This document shows positions 35,301 through 42,573 of a DNA stretch of 64,000 nucleotides, piece after piece. How positions within the stretch are numbered: position 1 is the stretch's first letter; each line of letters begins with the position of its first letter. The notes under the pieces are model-generated. The model saw only the letters and a list, made by a program, of their open reading frames with translations. It was not told the DNA's origin and searched no databases. Position numbers and translations under genes: made by a program. The DNA is from Bifidobacterium sp. ESL0800 (GTDB lineage Bacteria; Actinomycetota; Actinomycetes; Actinomycetales; Bifidobacteriaceae), in assembly GCF_029395355.1 (NCBI RefSeq), contig NZ_CP113913.1, forward strand, positions 1,922,001 through 1,986,000, written 5' to 3'.

Positions 35301-36334
35301 ATTTCAAGATGGTGACATGGCCGATTTCCACGGATTCAAATGGGAATATGAATTCCTGCTCGACCGGATATTTGAAGGATATCTATAATCCGCTTACCGG
35401 TCATGAAGATGGCATTACAGATGATTTGGTAGAGGACGACTTCCAAATGTCCCAGGATCTGATCGACAAAGGCTGGACCATCAACACCGTTTACGACAGG
35501 TTCAGCTACAAAACCGCTTTCGAAAAGTCTTCCGCAACCATCGACAGCGCCGACAAGCCTCATACGGTCAAGCAGACCGGCGAGCTTCCCGCCAATTCCA
35601 CGGTGAAGTTGAAGGGCACCGCGAACAAACTCAATATCGGCGTGCCCATGAACGTGGATCTGTATATGGCGTTCAACGGCGACGGACAGGCGTCGAGTCC
35701 CGAAGCCATCGCCGCGAATCCGGCCAATAAAATCGGTTCGGTTCCGGTAACGAAGCTCAACAGCAATGAGTGGAGCCTGAATGTTCCGGTGGGCAGATTC
35801 TCGGGGGATCCCGCCAAAGGCGACACCTACCGGATCGTGGCGGTTCCCCATAACGGGGAAGACGGGGACCTGGCGTACAAAGACCTTGAGGTCGATCTGA
35901 CGCCTGACGTGATTGGGAAAGCCAGCAAGGTGAGCTATCGCGAGGTCTCCGGCAAGCTGGATTCGCAGGATACGCACAAGGATTTCGCGAACACCAAGGT
36001 CATCGTTACCTGGGCGAATGGCAAATCGACTGTCGGAACCGTTGACGCCGAAAAGGGCATTTGGTCGGTGGATCCCGGCAAGCTTGCGACGGGTGGCGAA
36101 TTCAAGGTCGACGTCACCGATCAGGCTCAAAACGAGTCGTTGACGCTCACCGGGCAGATGCCGAAGCCGATCAGGCATTTGCCGCTTACCGGGTCGCAGC
36201 TTATCTGGCTGGTGCTGGCGGCTGTGCTGATTTTGACCGCGGACATTGCGTACCGAAAGTATCGGAGCTGTGCCAAAGACAAGCTGGCCGTTGCGCGACG
36301 GGCGGCGAAGGGCCCCAGACACAAGTCCCGATAG
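32303..36334 (+). CDS. Large LPLTG pilus-associated adhesin with duplicated module
   Basis: 1343 residues from ATG 32303 (GAGGA 9 bases upstream; ATG 32294 also possible). A signal peptide (~16-38) is followed by a Ser/Gln/Asp linker, then two homologous modules (~154-640 and ~656-1075). Both carry an HGxVxPN-type segment, WGM/WGL, YYQWFGL, DGSI/VDF, GYFK, DV/IYNPL and GWT. An Ig-like region follows (~1080-1290), then HLPLTGSQ, a span and a basic tail. It is probably the tip or accessory pilin, assembled by the upstream sortase. The same module occurs once in the protein at 42574-45363. Bacterial or host ligand unknown. Confidence 0.85.
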   Translation: MNKSNQAQRSPRSRRRLFEAIGIVLTMALMVAPFMAQADNSSSNSDADTAAQSQQSTQLNNGSSNPQLSNGQASGPAVGNLKTDKSTPDTSSAGQPAPDASTATAPKQNAQGAQGTQGDQGDASSQGNADGAKQNDDSQNKADTQSADPSAKPALAAILADNSRVSPSYVKGKSDKYYQLRMDLVLQVKHGAVDPNKVPLATADGKAGRDGEGACGLQLFHSTGDKGDQYKRFSYMNTLGSGSDSSTAKQVAATEWAKNTASFFTIHSVKTSDDGKFDLLSISIQGDVTYPDNPAGSSQLGGLKYDRRLYAVVGSGKIDVDGIGSTCKSADGTCVVPAGKAKTIFAESDTMTNIAAGHPVQLYSDANCAGSGTCPGPAAYTGQGNTEGLWSNGHANWGMHADNGFVDPKDSNKVMTNQGVAPANSFFATWQNAQYDANNSSNCGKTTAFYYQWFGLKDGNWLPVTALTDKALASDGQAASAPVSATNGGQQIPVSDSISYNGKKNKASGQTIRGKDLTSKNKSAQADDGSIDFAAAKQQQGLDGYFKLVAWPTTTDASGNLDGCVSTDPEGPNKVSKHDVYNPLYGGYESGVSEDMAQKHQDQAQYLMNLGWTVDTAFDGYDYHKLADVTPMAPGKISVQDNSDDVVPADDPAHTPELVKMLSYNDKVQVGGDEMRADFIMKVAHGDVNPNCVATGAVDRDNKCGLKVHYPYGGERGDTADYGVHYMNTLDGPNAASNNDRARAYGAEQWAKDIGAGGFYFTIRDVQTSGLCDYLTISLEGDANYYHGYSKKAGGTEEALTITAQVKNKATGRWGPEVNLTPDYKIHLYSDNGSGSLTSSAQADGPVAFVGYDETHPKLWSVGEANWGLIVDNGFWTQNTAKEVAPPNSFILRWLNRDLGSARNGVCSKVDKYYYQWFGLVNGRYWMPVDSLTPKAEKGSEGAIDTNTPTDIMVNTKGDNKSRNSVGGLMPKQADSRVQNADGSVDFAKVRELNPAFDGYFKMVTWPISTDSNGNMNSCSTGYLKDIYNPLTGHEDGITDDLVEDDFQMSQDLIDKGWTINTVYDRFSYKTAFEKSSATIDSADKPHTVKQTGELPANSTVKLKGTANKLNIGVPMNVDLYMAFNGDGQASSPEAIAANPANKIGSVPVTKLNSNEWSLNVPVGRFSGDPAKGDTYRIVAVPHNGEDGDLAYKDLEVDLTPDVIGKASKVSYREVSGKLDSQDTHKDFANTKVIVTWANGKSTVGTVDAEKGIWSVDPGKLATGGEFKVDVTDQAQNESLTLTGQMPKPIRHLPLTGSQLIWLVLAAVLILTADIAYRKYRSCAKDKLAVARRAAKGPRHKSR

Positions 36335-36360
36335 ATAGTTGCTGACGTTGTTGTCGGTAC

Positions 36361-36404
36361 GTGGTGGGGAGAGCGTTTCAGGCGTTCTCCCCACCACGCT
36401 TTTT
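36361..36404 (+). terminator. Intrinsic terminator of pilus operon 1
   Basis: GTGGTGGGGAGAGCG and CGTTCTCCCCACCAC form a stem of about 15 bp (one mismatch) with a seven-base loop, followed by GCTTTTTG. It starts 26 bases after the adhesin stop. Confidence 0.9.
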
Positions 36405-36840
36405 GATGTGGCCGGAGCATGATCGCGAACGGGATGCGCGCGCTTATGTCGGCTTCTGCATGCGATCAGTGGCATGAGCTGATCGAGGCATGGCTGGCGA
36501 TGAGACGTTCCGGTGTCAGACTAGCTAGGGCGTGCGTGCGTTGGGCGCCGATGCGAATCCGAGTGCGTGGCGCGGCAGGTATCTGGGTTGAGTGTTGTGA
36601 TGGTTTGCTTTCGGCATCGTTATTGGGCCGTCGGCTCTTCGCAGGGAAACGCTTCGGTTGAGAGCGGGTTTGCGTGGGTGCAAGGAGTTGCTGCTTCATG
36701 ACTTATTATGACTTATTAGTACTTATCGATACTTGTTCATTGGTCAGTGAACCGCGCCCTGGCGAGCGGTTTGTTGCTGAAGCTGAAACTGAAGCGGGCT
36801 GCTACCAAGCGGGCTACATACAAAAGCTAGATAAAACGAA
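36405..36840. other. Gap between convergent surface genes
   Basis: 436 bases with no supported gene. Short open frames here (for example about 36419-36661) are rich in rare-looking residues and have no ribosome site. There is a simple ACTTATTATGACTTATTAGTACTTATC stretch near 36701-36728. Confidence 0.45.
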
Positions 36841-36890
36841 CCCCGCCTGTCGAATCCTTATGTAAGGTCGGATTCGGACCGGCGGGGCCT
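36841..36890 (-). terminator. Intrinsic terminator of the LRR/InlB-repeat gene
   Basis: On the minus strand CCCCGCCGGTCCGAATCC and GGATTCGACAGGCGGGG form a long stem with a small internal bulge, followed by TTCGTTTTATC. It lies about 25-70 bases after the stop at 36913. Confidence 0.85.
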
Positions 36891-36912
36891 GCGGCGGAAA
36901 GGCCTCAGCTGC

Positions 36913-39681
36913 CTACGCGTAGATTTCAGGCGACTTGTGCTGCCCGATGTCCGGCATGCGGTTGTTGTCGCGGATCAGCGGGATGAGCAACAGCAGGAGC
37001 AGCAGCAACAGCCAGAGCCAGTTGAGATTGTGGTGTGCGCTCGCCTGGCTGACGGTGGCCACAGGCTCGTTGGCGCACTGCGGATCGTAGCTGGCGATGT
37101 TGTTGACACTGCCGAGCCTGCCGTCCAGCATATTGTCGCTCGGCGATCCCGTGGCTCCGGCGGTATTCGTTCTGCAGACCTTGCGCTGTTCCTTCTTCTT
37201 TTGCTCGGGCTGGGATTGCTGCTGCTGAGGATTGGCGCCCAAAGCCCTTGGCAGCACCCCGAGCCTGGTGGCGGCAATCGTGGTCGGAGGGGCCGCGACG
37301 CCGGCATTGCCCCGCCCCTGCGGACCTTGCGGACCTTGCGGTCCTTGCGGGCCGATCAGCGGCGGTATGGTTTGCGGTGCGTTATCGGCTTTCCATTGCG
37401 CGTACACAATGGTGTCCTTGTTGATGGGCGTAGTGCTGAAGGCAAACGGTTTGCCGCCTTCAGACGAATCGAACCAACCGGTGAACGTATAGTCGTTTCT
37501 GGAGGGCGCCTTGTCGGGCTGGGTGGCGAAATCGCCCATTTTCACGTGCTGGGTCGTGGCTAGCTCGCCGTTCTGCGTCTCGACGAACACCGTGAAGTAC
37601 ACCGGGTCCGGAACGGCTTCCCAGTGGGCGTGCAGGGTGATGTCTTGGGTGACTTTGGCGTTGAAATCGTAAGGCTTGTCGCCATTCGGAGTGGTGAGGA
37701 ACCATCCCTTGAAATCGTGCTTGTCGTAACTCGGCTTGTTGGGCTCGGCCAGGGTATCCCCGTCATCGACCTTGACCGTCCAGACCGCATCGTCCGTTTT
37801 GTTTTCGGCATTGAATATCACGGTATGGGCATCGTCGCTCTTCCAGTGCGCGTAGAGCGTGGTGTCGTCGGTTATCGCCTGCTTGTCGATGTGGAAAGTG
37901 GTGGCGTTCGCAAAGCTGCAGGTGCTGGCGTCGGAATTCGTGGTTCCGGTGACGCAGGCCTTCCAGCCCAGGAACGTGTCGTCCTTGGTATGGTTTTCGT
38001 CGATCTGGATGGTCCTTGAAGGCTTGCCCGGGTTGCCCATCATTTGGCCGGAAACAACCTGCCGTACTCCAAGGTTGGTCTCGCCGTTGATGTTGCCGCC
38101 ACGGAGGTCGATGAGCACCTGCGGGGCGCGTACGTACGGATTGAGCTCGCCTTCGAACGTGCCGATTTGCTGGCCCGAGACCGGGTTTTTGATACCGGCG
38201 GAGAACGGAATGCTGATCAGGCCGTTGCGCACCTGTCCGGCGACCAGGTCGTTTTTCATGTTGTCGGGCATGTCGCTTTTCCACTCCACATGCGGATCCG
38301 TGAGCGTTATCGAGTCCGGCCCGACCTGGACGCTTTGCGCTGCAAGATCGGCTTGAGCCATATATTGGCCGGCGGTACTGATATAGCGGTAAAACGCCTT
38401 GCTGCTGAAGCTGGCCTTGTCGGAAGCCGTGGTGTTGGTCAATTCGGTGTTGTGCAGGGTGACGTTTGGATTGGCGACGCTTTCATTGCCCCGTATCAAC
38501 TGGTTGCTCGCGTCCAGCTCCTGAAGCTGCGTGAGATTCGAGAGCGGGCTGATGTTCTGGAGCGCGTTGCTGCTGATGTCGAGTTTGGTCAGGTTCGTCA
38601 GATTGCCGAGCGCGGACACGTCTTCAAGCAGGTCGTCACTCATGATAAGGGTGCGCAGTGAGGTCATGTGCGAGAAGGCTTCCGGCATCTTGCCGTCGAT
38701 GCCGTAGCCGATGCCGCTGGCGTTCAATTCGGTCAGCGCGGGCATGCGTGTGAGCGGACTGAAATCGGTGTCTTCGTGCAATGCCTCGCAGGCGTTGACG
38801 TCGAGGGCTTTGAGGTTCGGGAATGCCGTGTCGAAATCGCTGAAGACCGCGCGGTTGTCGGTGTCGTCGGATGCGCCTTTGCCGAAGTCGCTATACGAAA
38901 AATCAAGGTCGGTAAGCCCCGAAAGTCCCTTGAGCTGCGAGACGTCCCAGAATGGCGTGTAGGAAAAATCGAGGGTGCGCAGGTTCGGCATGCCCTCCGA
39001 GGTCCAGGATTGCAGGTTGGCCTGGTTGATGCCTTTGTTGGTGACTCCGCTGAAATTGACCGTCATCAGACTTGCCAGATGTGCCATGGGGGAGTAGTCG
39101 GCGACCGGGGAGAAGCCGGAGCCGACCGTGAAACGTTTGAGGCCGGAGAGGATCTGGATGCCTTGGATATTGCTGACGGTTTTGCCGCCCATCGCAAACG
39201 GCCCGAAGCCGTCGCCGTCGATGGTGTCGACGCTGCCGGCCCAGGCCGTCGTGACCACGGTGTTGTCGAACTTGGTGGCCGGGTCGCCGCCTTGCACGGA
39301 GGTGTCAAGCGGGTATTTCTTGGCCAGATACTCGCGGAAGACGGGGTCGGGGAAGCATTGCGCGAGCGTGCTCTCGTCCAGATCACATCCGCTGCCCCCG
39401 GCCTCGGTGCGTGGTTGCGCACCTGTCTTCGGCGTTTGCTCCGGTTTGGCAGACTGCTGTGTCTTGGCCTTGTCGCCTTCGCCGTCACCGGCCGTTTTAT
39501 TGGTGCTGTTGACCTGGCTATTGTCGTTATCGGGCGTCTGCTGTGTCGTCTGCGGCGCGTTTGGTGCTGAGGAATCCGCAGTGCTGGCCATTGCCATCCC
39601 CGGTGCCAATGCCAAAGAAATTGCTGTTGCGGCAGCGGTGAGATGCAGCAGAAGTCGCTTGGAATTGTTCCGAATTCGCAT
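36913..39681 (-). CDS. Secreted leucine-rich repeat / InlB-repeat surface protein
   Basis: 922 residues from the ATG giving MRIRNNSKRLLLHLT. A TTG nine codons upstream is an alternative. Signal peptide (~9-33), a Thr/Asn/Gln linker, then leucine-rich repeats (~160-410; LTDLDFSYSDF, LTKLDISSNALQNISPLSNLTQL). Next are three InlB-type beta-repeats (~545-780; TFLGWKA, DFKGWFL, TFTGWFD, each ending LYAHW/LHAHW/VYAQW) and a short collagen-like GPQ run (~782-796). There is no LPxTG. Instead a poly-Leu span (~887-903) with a short basic tail anchors it. Similar proteins bind host or bacterial surfaces. It lies between two pilus loci. Confidence 0.85.
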   Translation of the reverse strand: MRIRNNSKRLLLHLTAAATAISLALAPGMAMASTADSSAPNAPQTTQQTPDNDNSQVNSTNKTAGDGEGDKAKTQQSAKPEQTPKTGAQPRTEAGGSGCDLDESTLAQCFPDPVFREYLAKKYPLDTSVQGGDPATKFDNTVVTTAWAGSVDTIDGDGFGPFAMGGKTVSNIQGIQILSGLKRFTVGSGFSPVADYSPMAHLASLMTVNFSGVTNKGINQANLQSWTSEGMPNLRTLDFSYTPFWDVSQLKGLSGLTDLDFSYSDFGKGASDDTDNRAVFSDFDTAFPNLKALDVNACEALHEDTDFSPLTRMPALTELNASGIGYGIDGKMPEAFSHMTSLRTLIMSDDLLEDVSALGNLTNLTKLDISSNALQNISPLSNLTQLQELDASNQLIRGNESVANPNVTLHNTELTNTTASDKASFSSKAFYRYISTAGQYMAQADLAAQSVQVGPDSITLTDPHVEWKSDMPDNMKNDLVAGQVRNGLISIPFSAGIKNPVSGQQIGTFEGELNPYVRAPQVLIDLRGGNINGETNLGVRQVVSGQMMGNPGKPSRTIQIDENHTKDDTFLGWKACVTGTTNSDASTCSFANATTFHIDKQAITDDTTLYAHWKSDDAHTVIFNAENKTDDAVWTVKVDDGDTLAEPNKPSYDKHDFKGWFLTTPNGDKPYDFNAKVTQDITLHAHWEAVPDPVYFTVFVETQNGELATTQHVKMGDFATQPDKAPSRNDYTFTGWFDSSEGGKPFAFSTTPINKDTIVYAQWKADNAPQTIPPLIGPQGPQGPQGPQGRGNAGVAAPPTTIAATRLGVLPRALGANPQQQQSQPEQKKKEQRKVCRTNTAGATGSPSDNMLDGRLGSVNNIASYDPQCANEPVATVSQASAHHNLNWLWLLLLLLLLLIPLIRDNNRMPDIGQHKSPEIYA

Positions 39682-40206
39682 TGCTCTTGCTCTCTTACGA
39701 TTATCCAAATATAACGTAAACTTGTATGATATATATCATATCACGTGTAGTACAAATTATCGGTATACAACTACGGGCCTTTTGTTGAGTAGATGATTGT
39801 CCTTTTTGGGGAAACGCGTTCGTTCGAACTGTAATGCTTGGAATCGTTGGGTTGAAACACAAATTATCGAGCTCGGCAAAGGATTTATTGTTGCGAAAAT
39901 CGGCGAGAATAGTTGAGAAATATGGCGATTCGCCTATTTGTTCTTCTGTCAGCTTAATCGTGTGACGGCCGAATCTTTCTCCGCTTGTTGGTAATGAATG
40001 GATGATGAGGCATTGAGTATCATTGCTATGTATAGGGACTTGCGAGAGCGAAAAGACGAGTTGGGAACCGTTGGGATTAATCTTTCAATGAACGTTCAGG
40101 AAACGTTCAGACCGCTTGTCTTTACTCATTATTAGCGGTTCACGAGTGGTGGTACGACAGGACTTGCTCAACGCCGCGGCCATCCGGGAAAATGTAAGGA
40201 GCAGCA
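39682..40206. other. Intergenic region upstream of htrA
   Basis: 525 bases between divergent LRR and htrA genes, AT-rich in the first 100 bases (ATATATCATATCACGT). A direct repeat AACGTTCAG/AAACGTTCAG at 40088-40110 is a possible regulator site for htrA, which begins with AAGGAGCAGCA before its ATG. No ORF here is convincing. Confidence 0.4.
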
Positions 40207-42219
40207 ATGGCTGAAGACAATAAAGATGAGTGGGGCAGCGGTCAGCCTGCACATCCGGATAATGATACGAACGCTTCGTCAAGCTTTACTACCAATAGTG
40301 GTTACGTCGGCAATGACGGAAATACGGAAAGCGGCAACGTCGGTTACTCTGGTTCGCAAGCCGCCAACACGGCCGATTCCGAGCCGGGCGATACGCAATC
40401 TGCTGCGACGCAGGAGACCCGAAATATCAACACCACTCCGACGGAAGTGTTCACCACGGGCTACCGTCCAGACGGCGCGAATTCAACGAATACTTCTTCG
40501 GACAATCCCTATCAGACTTCCGCTTCCGATGATTCCGGCAACGGCTCCGTCGGCGGCTCGGGCCCATACCGTCCGGCTCCGGAATATGGGGCCTATGGCC
40601 CGTTGCCCGATCACATCGGCAACAACGGCGATGCCGGCAGCAACTACGGCAATGCCAATGCGCCGTTCGGTTCCGGCAATGCCCCGCAGCCGAACACACC
40701 GGGCAACAACGGTGCGGCCAACACCCCAAGCATGCCGTGGAACGGTATCTTCGGCAACGCCGGCCGGAACCCGAACGCCGGACAGAACGGCAACGCGGGC
40801 GGCGAGAACAATAACGGTTTTGGCAATTCCTACAATTCCTACAACCCCGGTCCCGGCCAGGGAGAAGGGCCGAACGGCGGCAATTTCGGCGGCCCGAATA
40901 CGCCTAACGGCGGTTACGGCTACGGCAACGGCTACGCGAAGCCCAAATCCAGCAGCAACGTCGTCACGGCCATCGTCGCGGCCGTGGTCACCGCGGCACT
41001 GTGCTTGGGGCTCGGTTTTCTTGGCATTTCCAAAGGTTGGGTGACCGTTCCGACTTCCAGCTCGATGTCTGGCATCACGTCCAACAAATCCGGTTCCGGC
41101 ACCGCTAACGTCAAAGGCGGGCAGGCTCCGGACTGGGCCGGCGTCTCCTCGCAGGTGTCCAATTCCGTGGTCTCGATCACCACGCAGGTCAGCCAGGGCA
41201 TCGCCAAGGGCTCCGGCGCGATTCTCGACACCAAGGGCCATGTCGTCACCAACAACCACGTGGTGAGCGGCGGGCAGAACATCCAGGTCACGCTTTCCAA
41301 CGGCCAGATGTACAAGGCGACCATCGTCGGTGCCGACAACACCACCGATCTCGCGGTACTGCAGCTGCAGAACGCGCCGAGCGACCTCAAGCCGGTCGAG
41401 TTCGCGGATTCCAGCAAGCTCGCGGTCGGCGAGAACGTCATGGCCGTCGGCAACCCCTTGGGCTACGACGACACCGCCACCACCGGCATCGTTTCCGCGC
41501 TGAACCGCCCGGTTTCGGTGATGGACGACAACAATTCCGAAATCGTGACCAACGCGGTGCAGATCGACGCGGCCATCAACCCGGGCAACTCGGGTGGCCC
41601 CACCTTCAACGCTGCCGGCCAGGTCATCGGCATCAATTCCTCGATCGCCTCTGCGTCCTCGTCTTCCGGCCAGTCCGGCTCGATCGGCATCGGCTTCGCG
41701 ATTCCCTCGAACCTCGTCAAGCGCGTGGCCGATGAAATCGTCTCCAAGGGTTCCGTCCAGCACGCGATGCTCGGCGTGACCATCAAGTCCGCAAACGTCG
41801 AATCCGACGGCGTCACCCGCGGCGGCGCTCAGATCACCACGCCTTCCACCGGCGGCTCGGCGGTCGTCAAGGGCAGCCCGGCGGACAAGGCCGGCCTCAA
41901 GGCCGACGATACCGTGGTGGCCTTCAACGGCCAGGCGGTTGGCTCGAGCTCCGCGTTGCTCGGCTACGTCCGCGCCTCGGCGCTCGGCGACAAGGTGAAG
42001 CTCACCATCGTCCGCGGCGGCAAGACCATGGATGTCGAAGTCACCCTTGATCAGAAGGAAAGCGACGTCAAGGGCAGCAACCGTTCCGAAACCCAGAAGC
42101 AGGGCACCAACGGCCAGAACGGCAATGGCCAAGGTCAGAACGGCCAGGGCCAGCAGAACGGCAATGGCAACAGTGACGGAGACGGCGGCGGCCTCTTCGA
42201 CCCGTTCGGTCTCTGGTAA
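40207..42219 (+). CDS. HtrA/DegP-type membrane serine protease with PDZ domain
   Basis: 670 residues. A ~245-residue Asn/Gly/Pro-rich N-terminus is followed by one span (VVTAIVAAVVTAALCLGLGF, ~255-275). The trypsin-like domain has His351 (VTNNHVV), Asp381 (TTDLAVLQL) and Ser462 (NPGNSGGPTF). One PDZ domain (~510-620; KADDTVVAFNGQAV) and a Gln/Gly/Asn-rich tail follow. The protease faces the cell exterior and handles misfolded envelope proteins. It lies amid sortase substrates, so surface quality control is a fair inference. A perfect ribosome site and a hairpin after the stop (42272) support the boundaries. Confidence 0.94.
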   Translation: MAEDNKDEWGSGQPAHPDNDTNASSSFTTNSGYVGNDGNTESGNVGYSGSQAANTADSEPGDTQSAATQETRNINTTPTEVFTTGYRPDGANSTNTSSDNPYQTSASDDSGNGSVGGSGPYRPAPEYGAYGPLPDHIGNNGDAGSNYGNANAPFGSGNAPQPNTPGNNGAANTPSMPWNGIFGNAGRNPNAGQNGNAGGENNNGFGNSYNSYNPGPGQGEGPNGGNFGGPNTPNGGYGYGNGYAKPKSSSNVVTAIVAAVVTAALCLGLGFLGISKGWVTVPTSSSMSGITSNKSGSGTANVKGGQAPDWAGVSSQVSNSVVSITTQVSQGIAKGSGAILDTKGHVVTNNHVVSGGQNIQVTLSNGQMYKATIVGADNTTDLAVLQLQNAPSDLKPVEFADSSKLAVGENVMAVGNPLGYDDTATTGIVSALNRPVSVMDDNNSEIVTNAVQIDAAINPGNSGGPTFNAAGQVIGINSSIASASSSSGQSGSIGIGFAIPSNLVKRVADEIVSKGSVQHAMLGVTIKSANVESDGVTRGGAQITTPSTGGSAVVKGSPADKAGLKADDTVVAFNGQAVGSSSALLGYVRASALGDKVKLTIVRGGKTMDVEVTLDQKESDVKGSNRSETQKQGTNGQNGNGQGQNGQGQQNGNGNSDGDGGGLFDPFGLW

Positions 42220-42271
42220 AGCGGTCTGTGCCATGTAGGGGCGTCGCTTTGTGAACGCGCCTCTATAGGTT

Positions 42272-42312
42272 CGTGTGGGCTGTCGGCTTCGGCTGACGGC
42301 CCACACGCGTTT
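42272..42312 (+). terminator. Terminator hairpin after htrA
   Basis: CGTGTGGGCTGTCGGC and GCTGACGGCCCACACG form an almost perfect stem with a four-base TTCG loop, followed by CGTTTATG. It starts 53 bases after the htrA stop. A near copy lies at 49875-49916. Confidence 0.8.
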
Positions 42313-42573
42313 ATGGGGGGTGGATTTGCAGTTGCGTTTGCGCGCGGGATTCGCAGATGAGATATGCGGCTGAGACTCGCGTATGCAGTATGTTATTGCG
42401 GATTTGCGGTTGCGGTTGCGGTTTGCGCATGGATTCATGTATGAGGTACGCGATTGGGGGGATATACCCTTGCGGGTCCACGCATGGGGTTGGTGATTAC
42501 GCGGCCGGGATTCGTAGTTGCGGTTTGCGTTAGTCCGTGCGTTACACAGTCGCGGTTTCGTCTGCGGCGATGG
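42313..42573. other. GT-rich region between convergent htrA and LPKAG adhesin genes
   Basis: 261 bases with loose repeats of GTTGCGG/GCGGTTTGCG (notably 42400-42430 and 42518-42532). The sequence is low in A on the plus strand in parts. I see no gene. Confidence 0.4.

Noticed and set aside
36419..36661. 80-codon frame between pilus operon 1 and the LRR gene
   Set aside because: It starts inside the region after a strong terminator, has no ribosome site, and its product is Arg/Trp/Cys-rich with no recognisable pattern.
40483..42438. 651-codon open frame opposite htrA
   Set aside because: The plus-strand HtrA triad and PDZ domain are clear. The antisense product is Ala/Arg/Gly/Val filler.
42313..42573. 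Tandem repeat array in the GT-rich gap
   Set aside because: The GTTGCGG-like pieces have no fixed period and look like simple composition bias.
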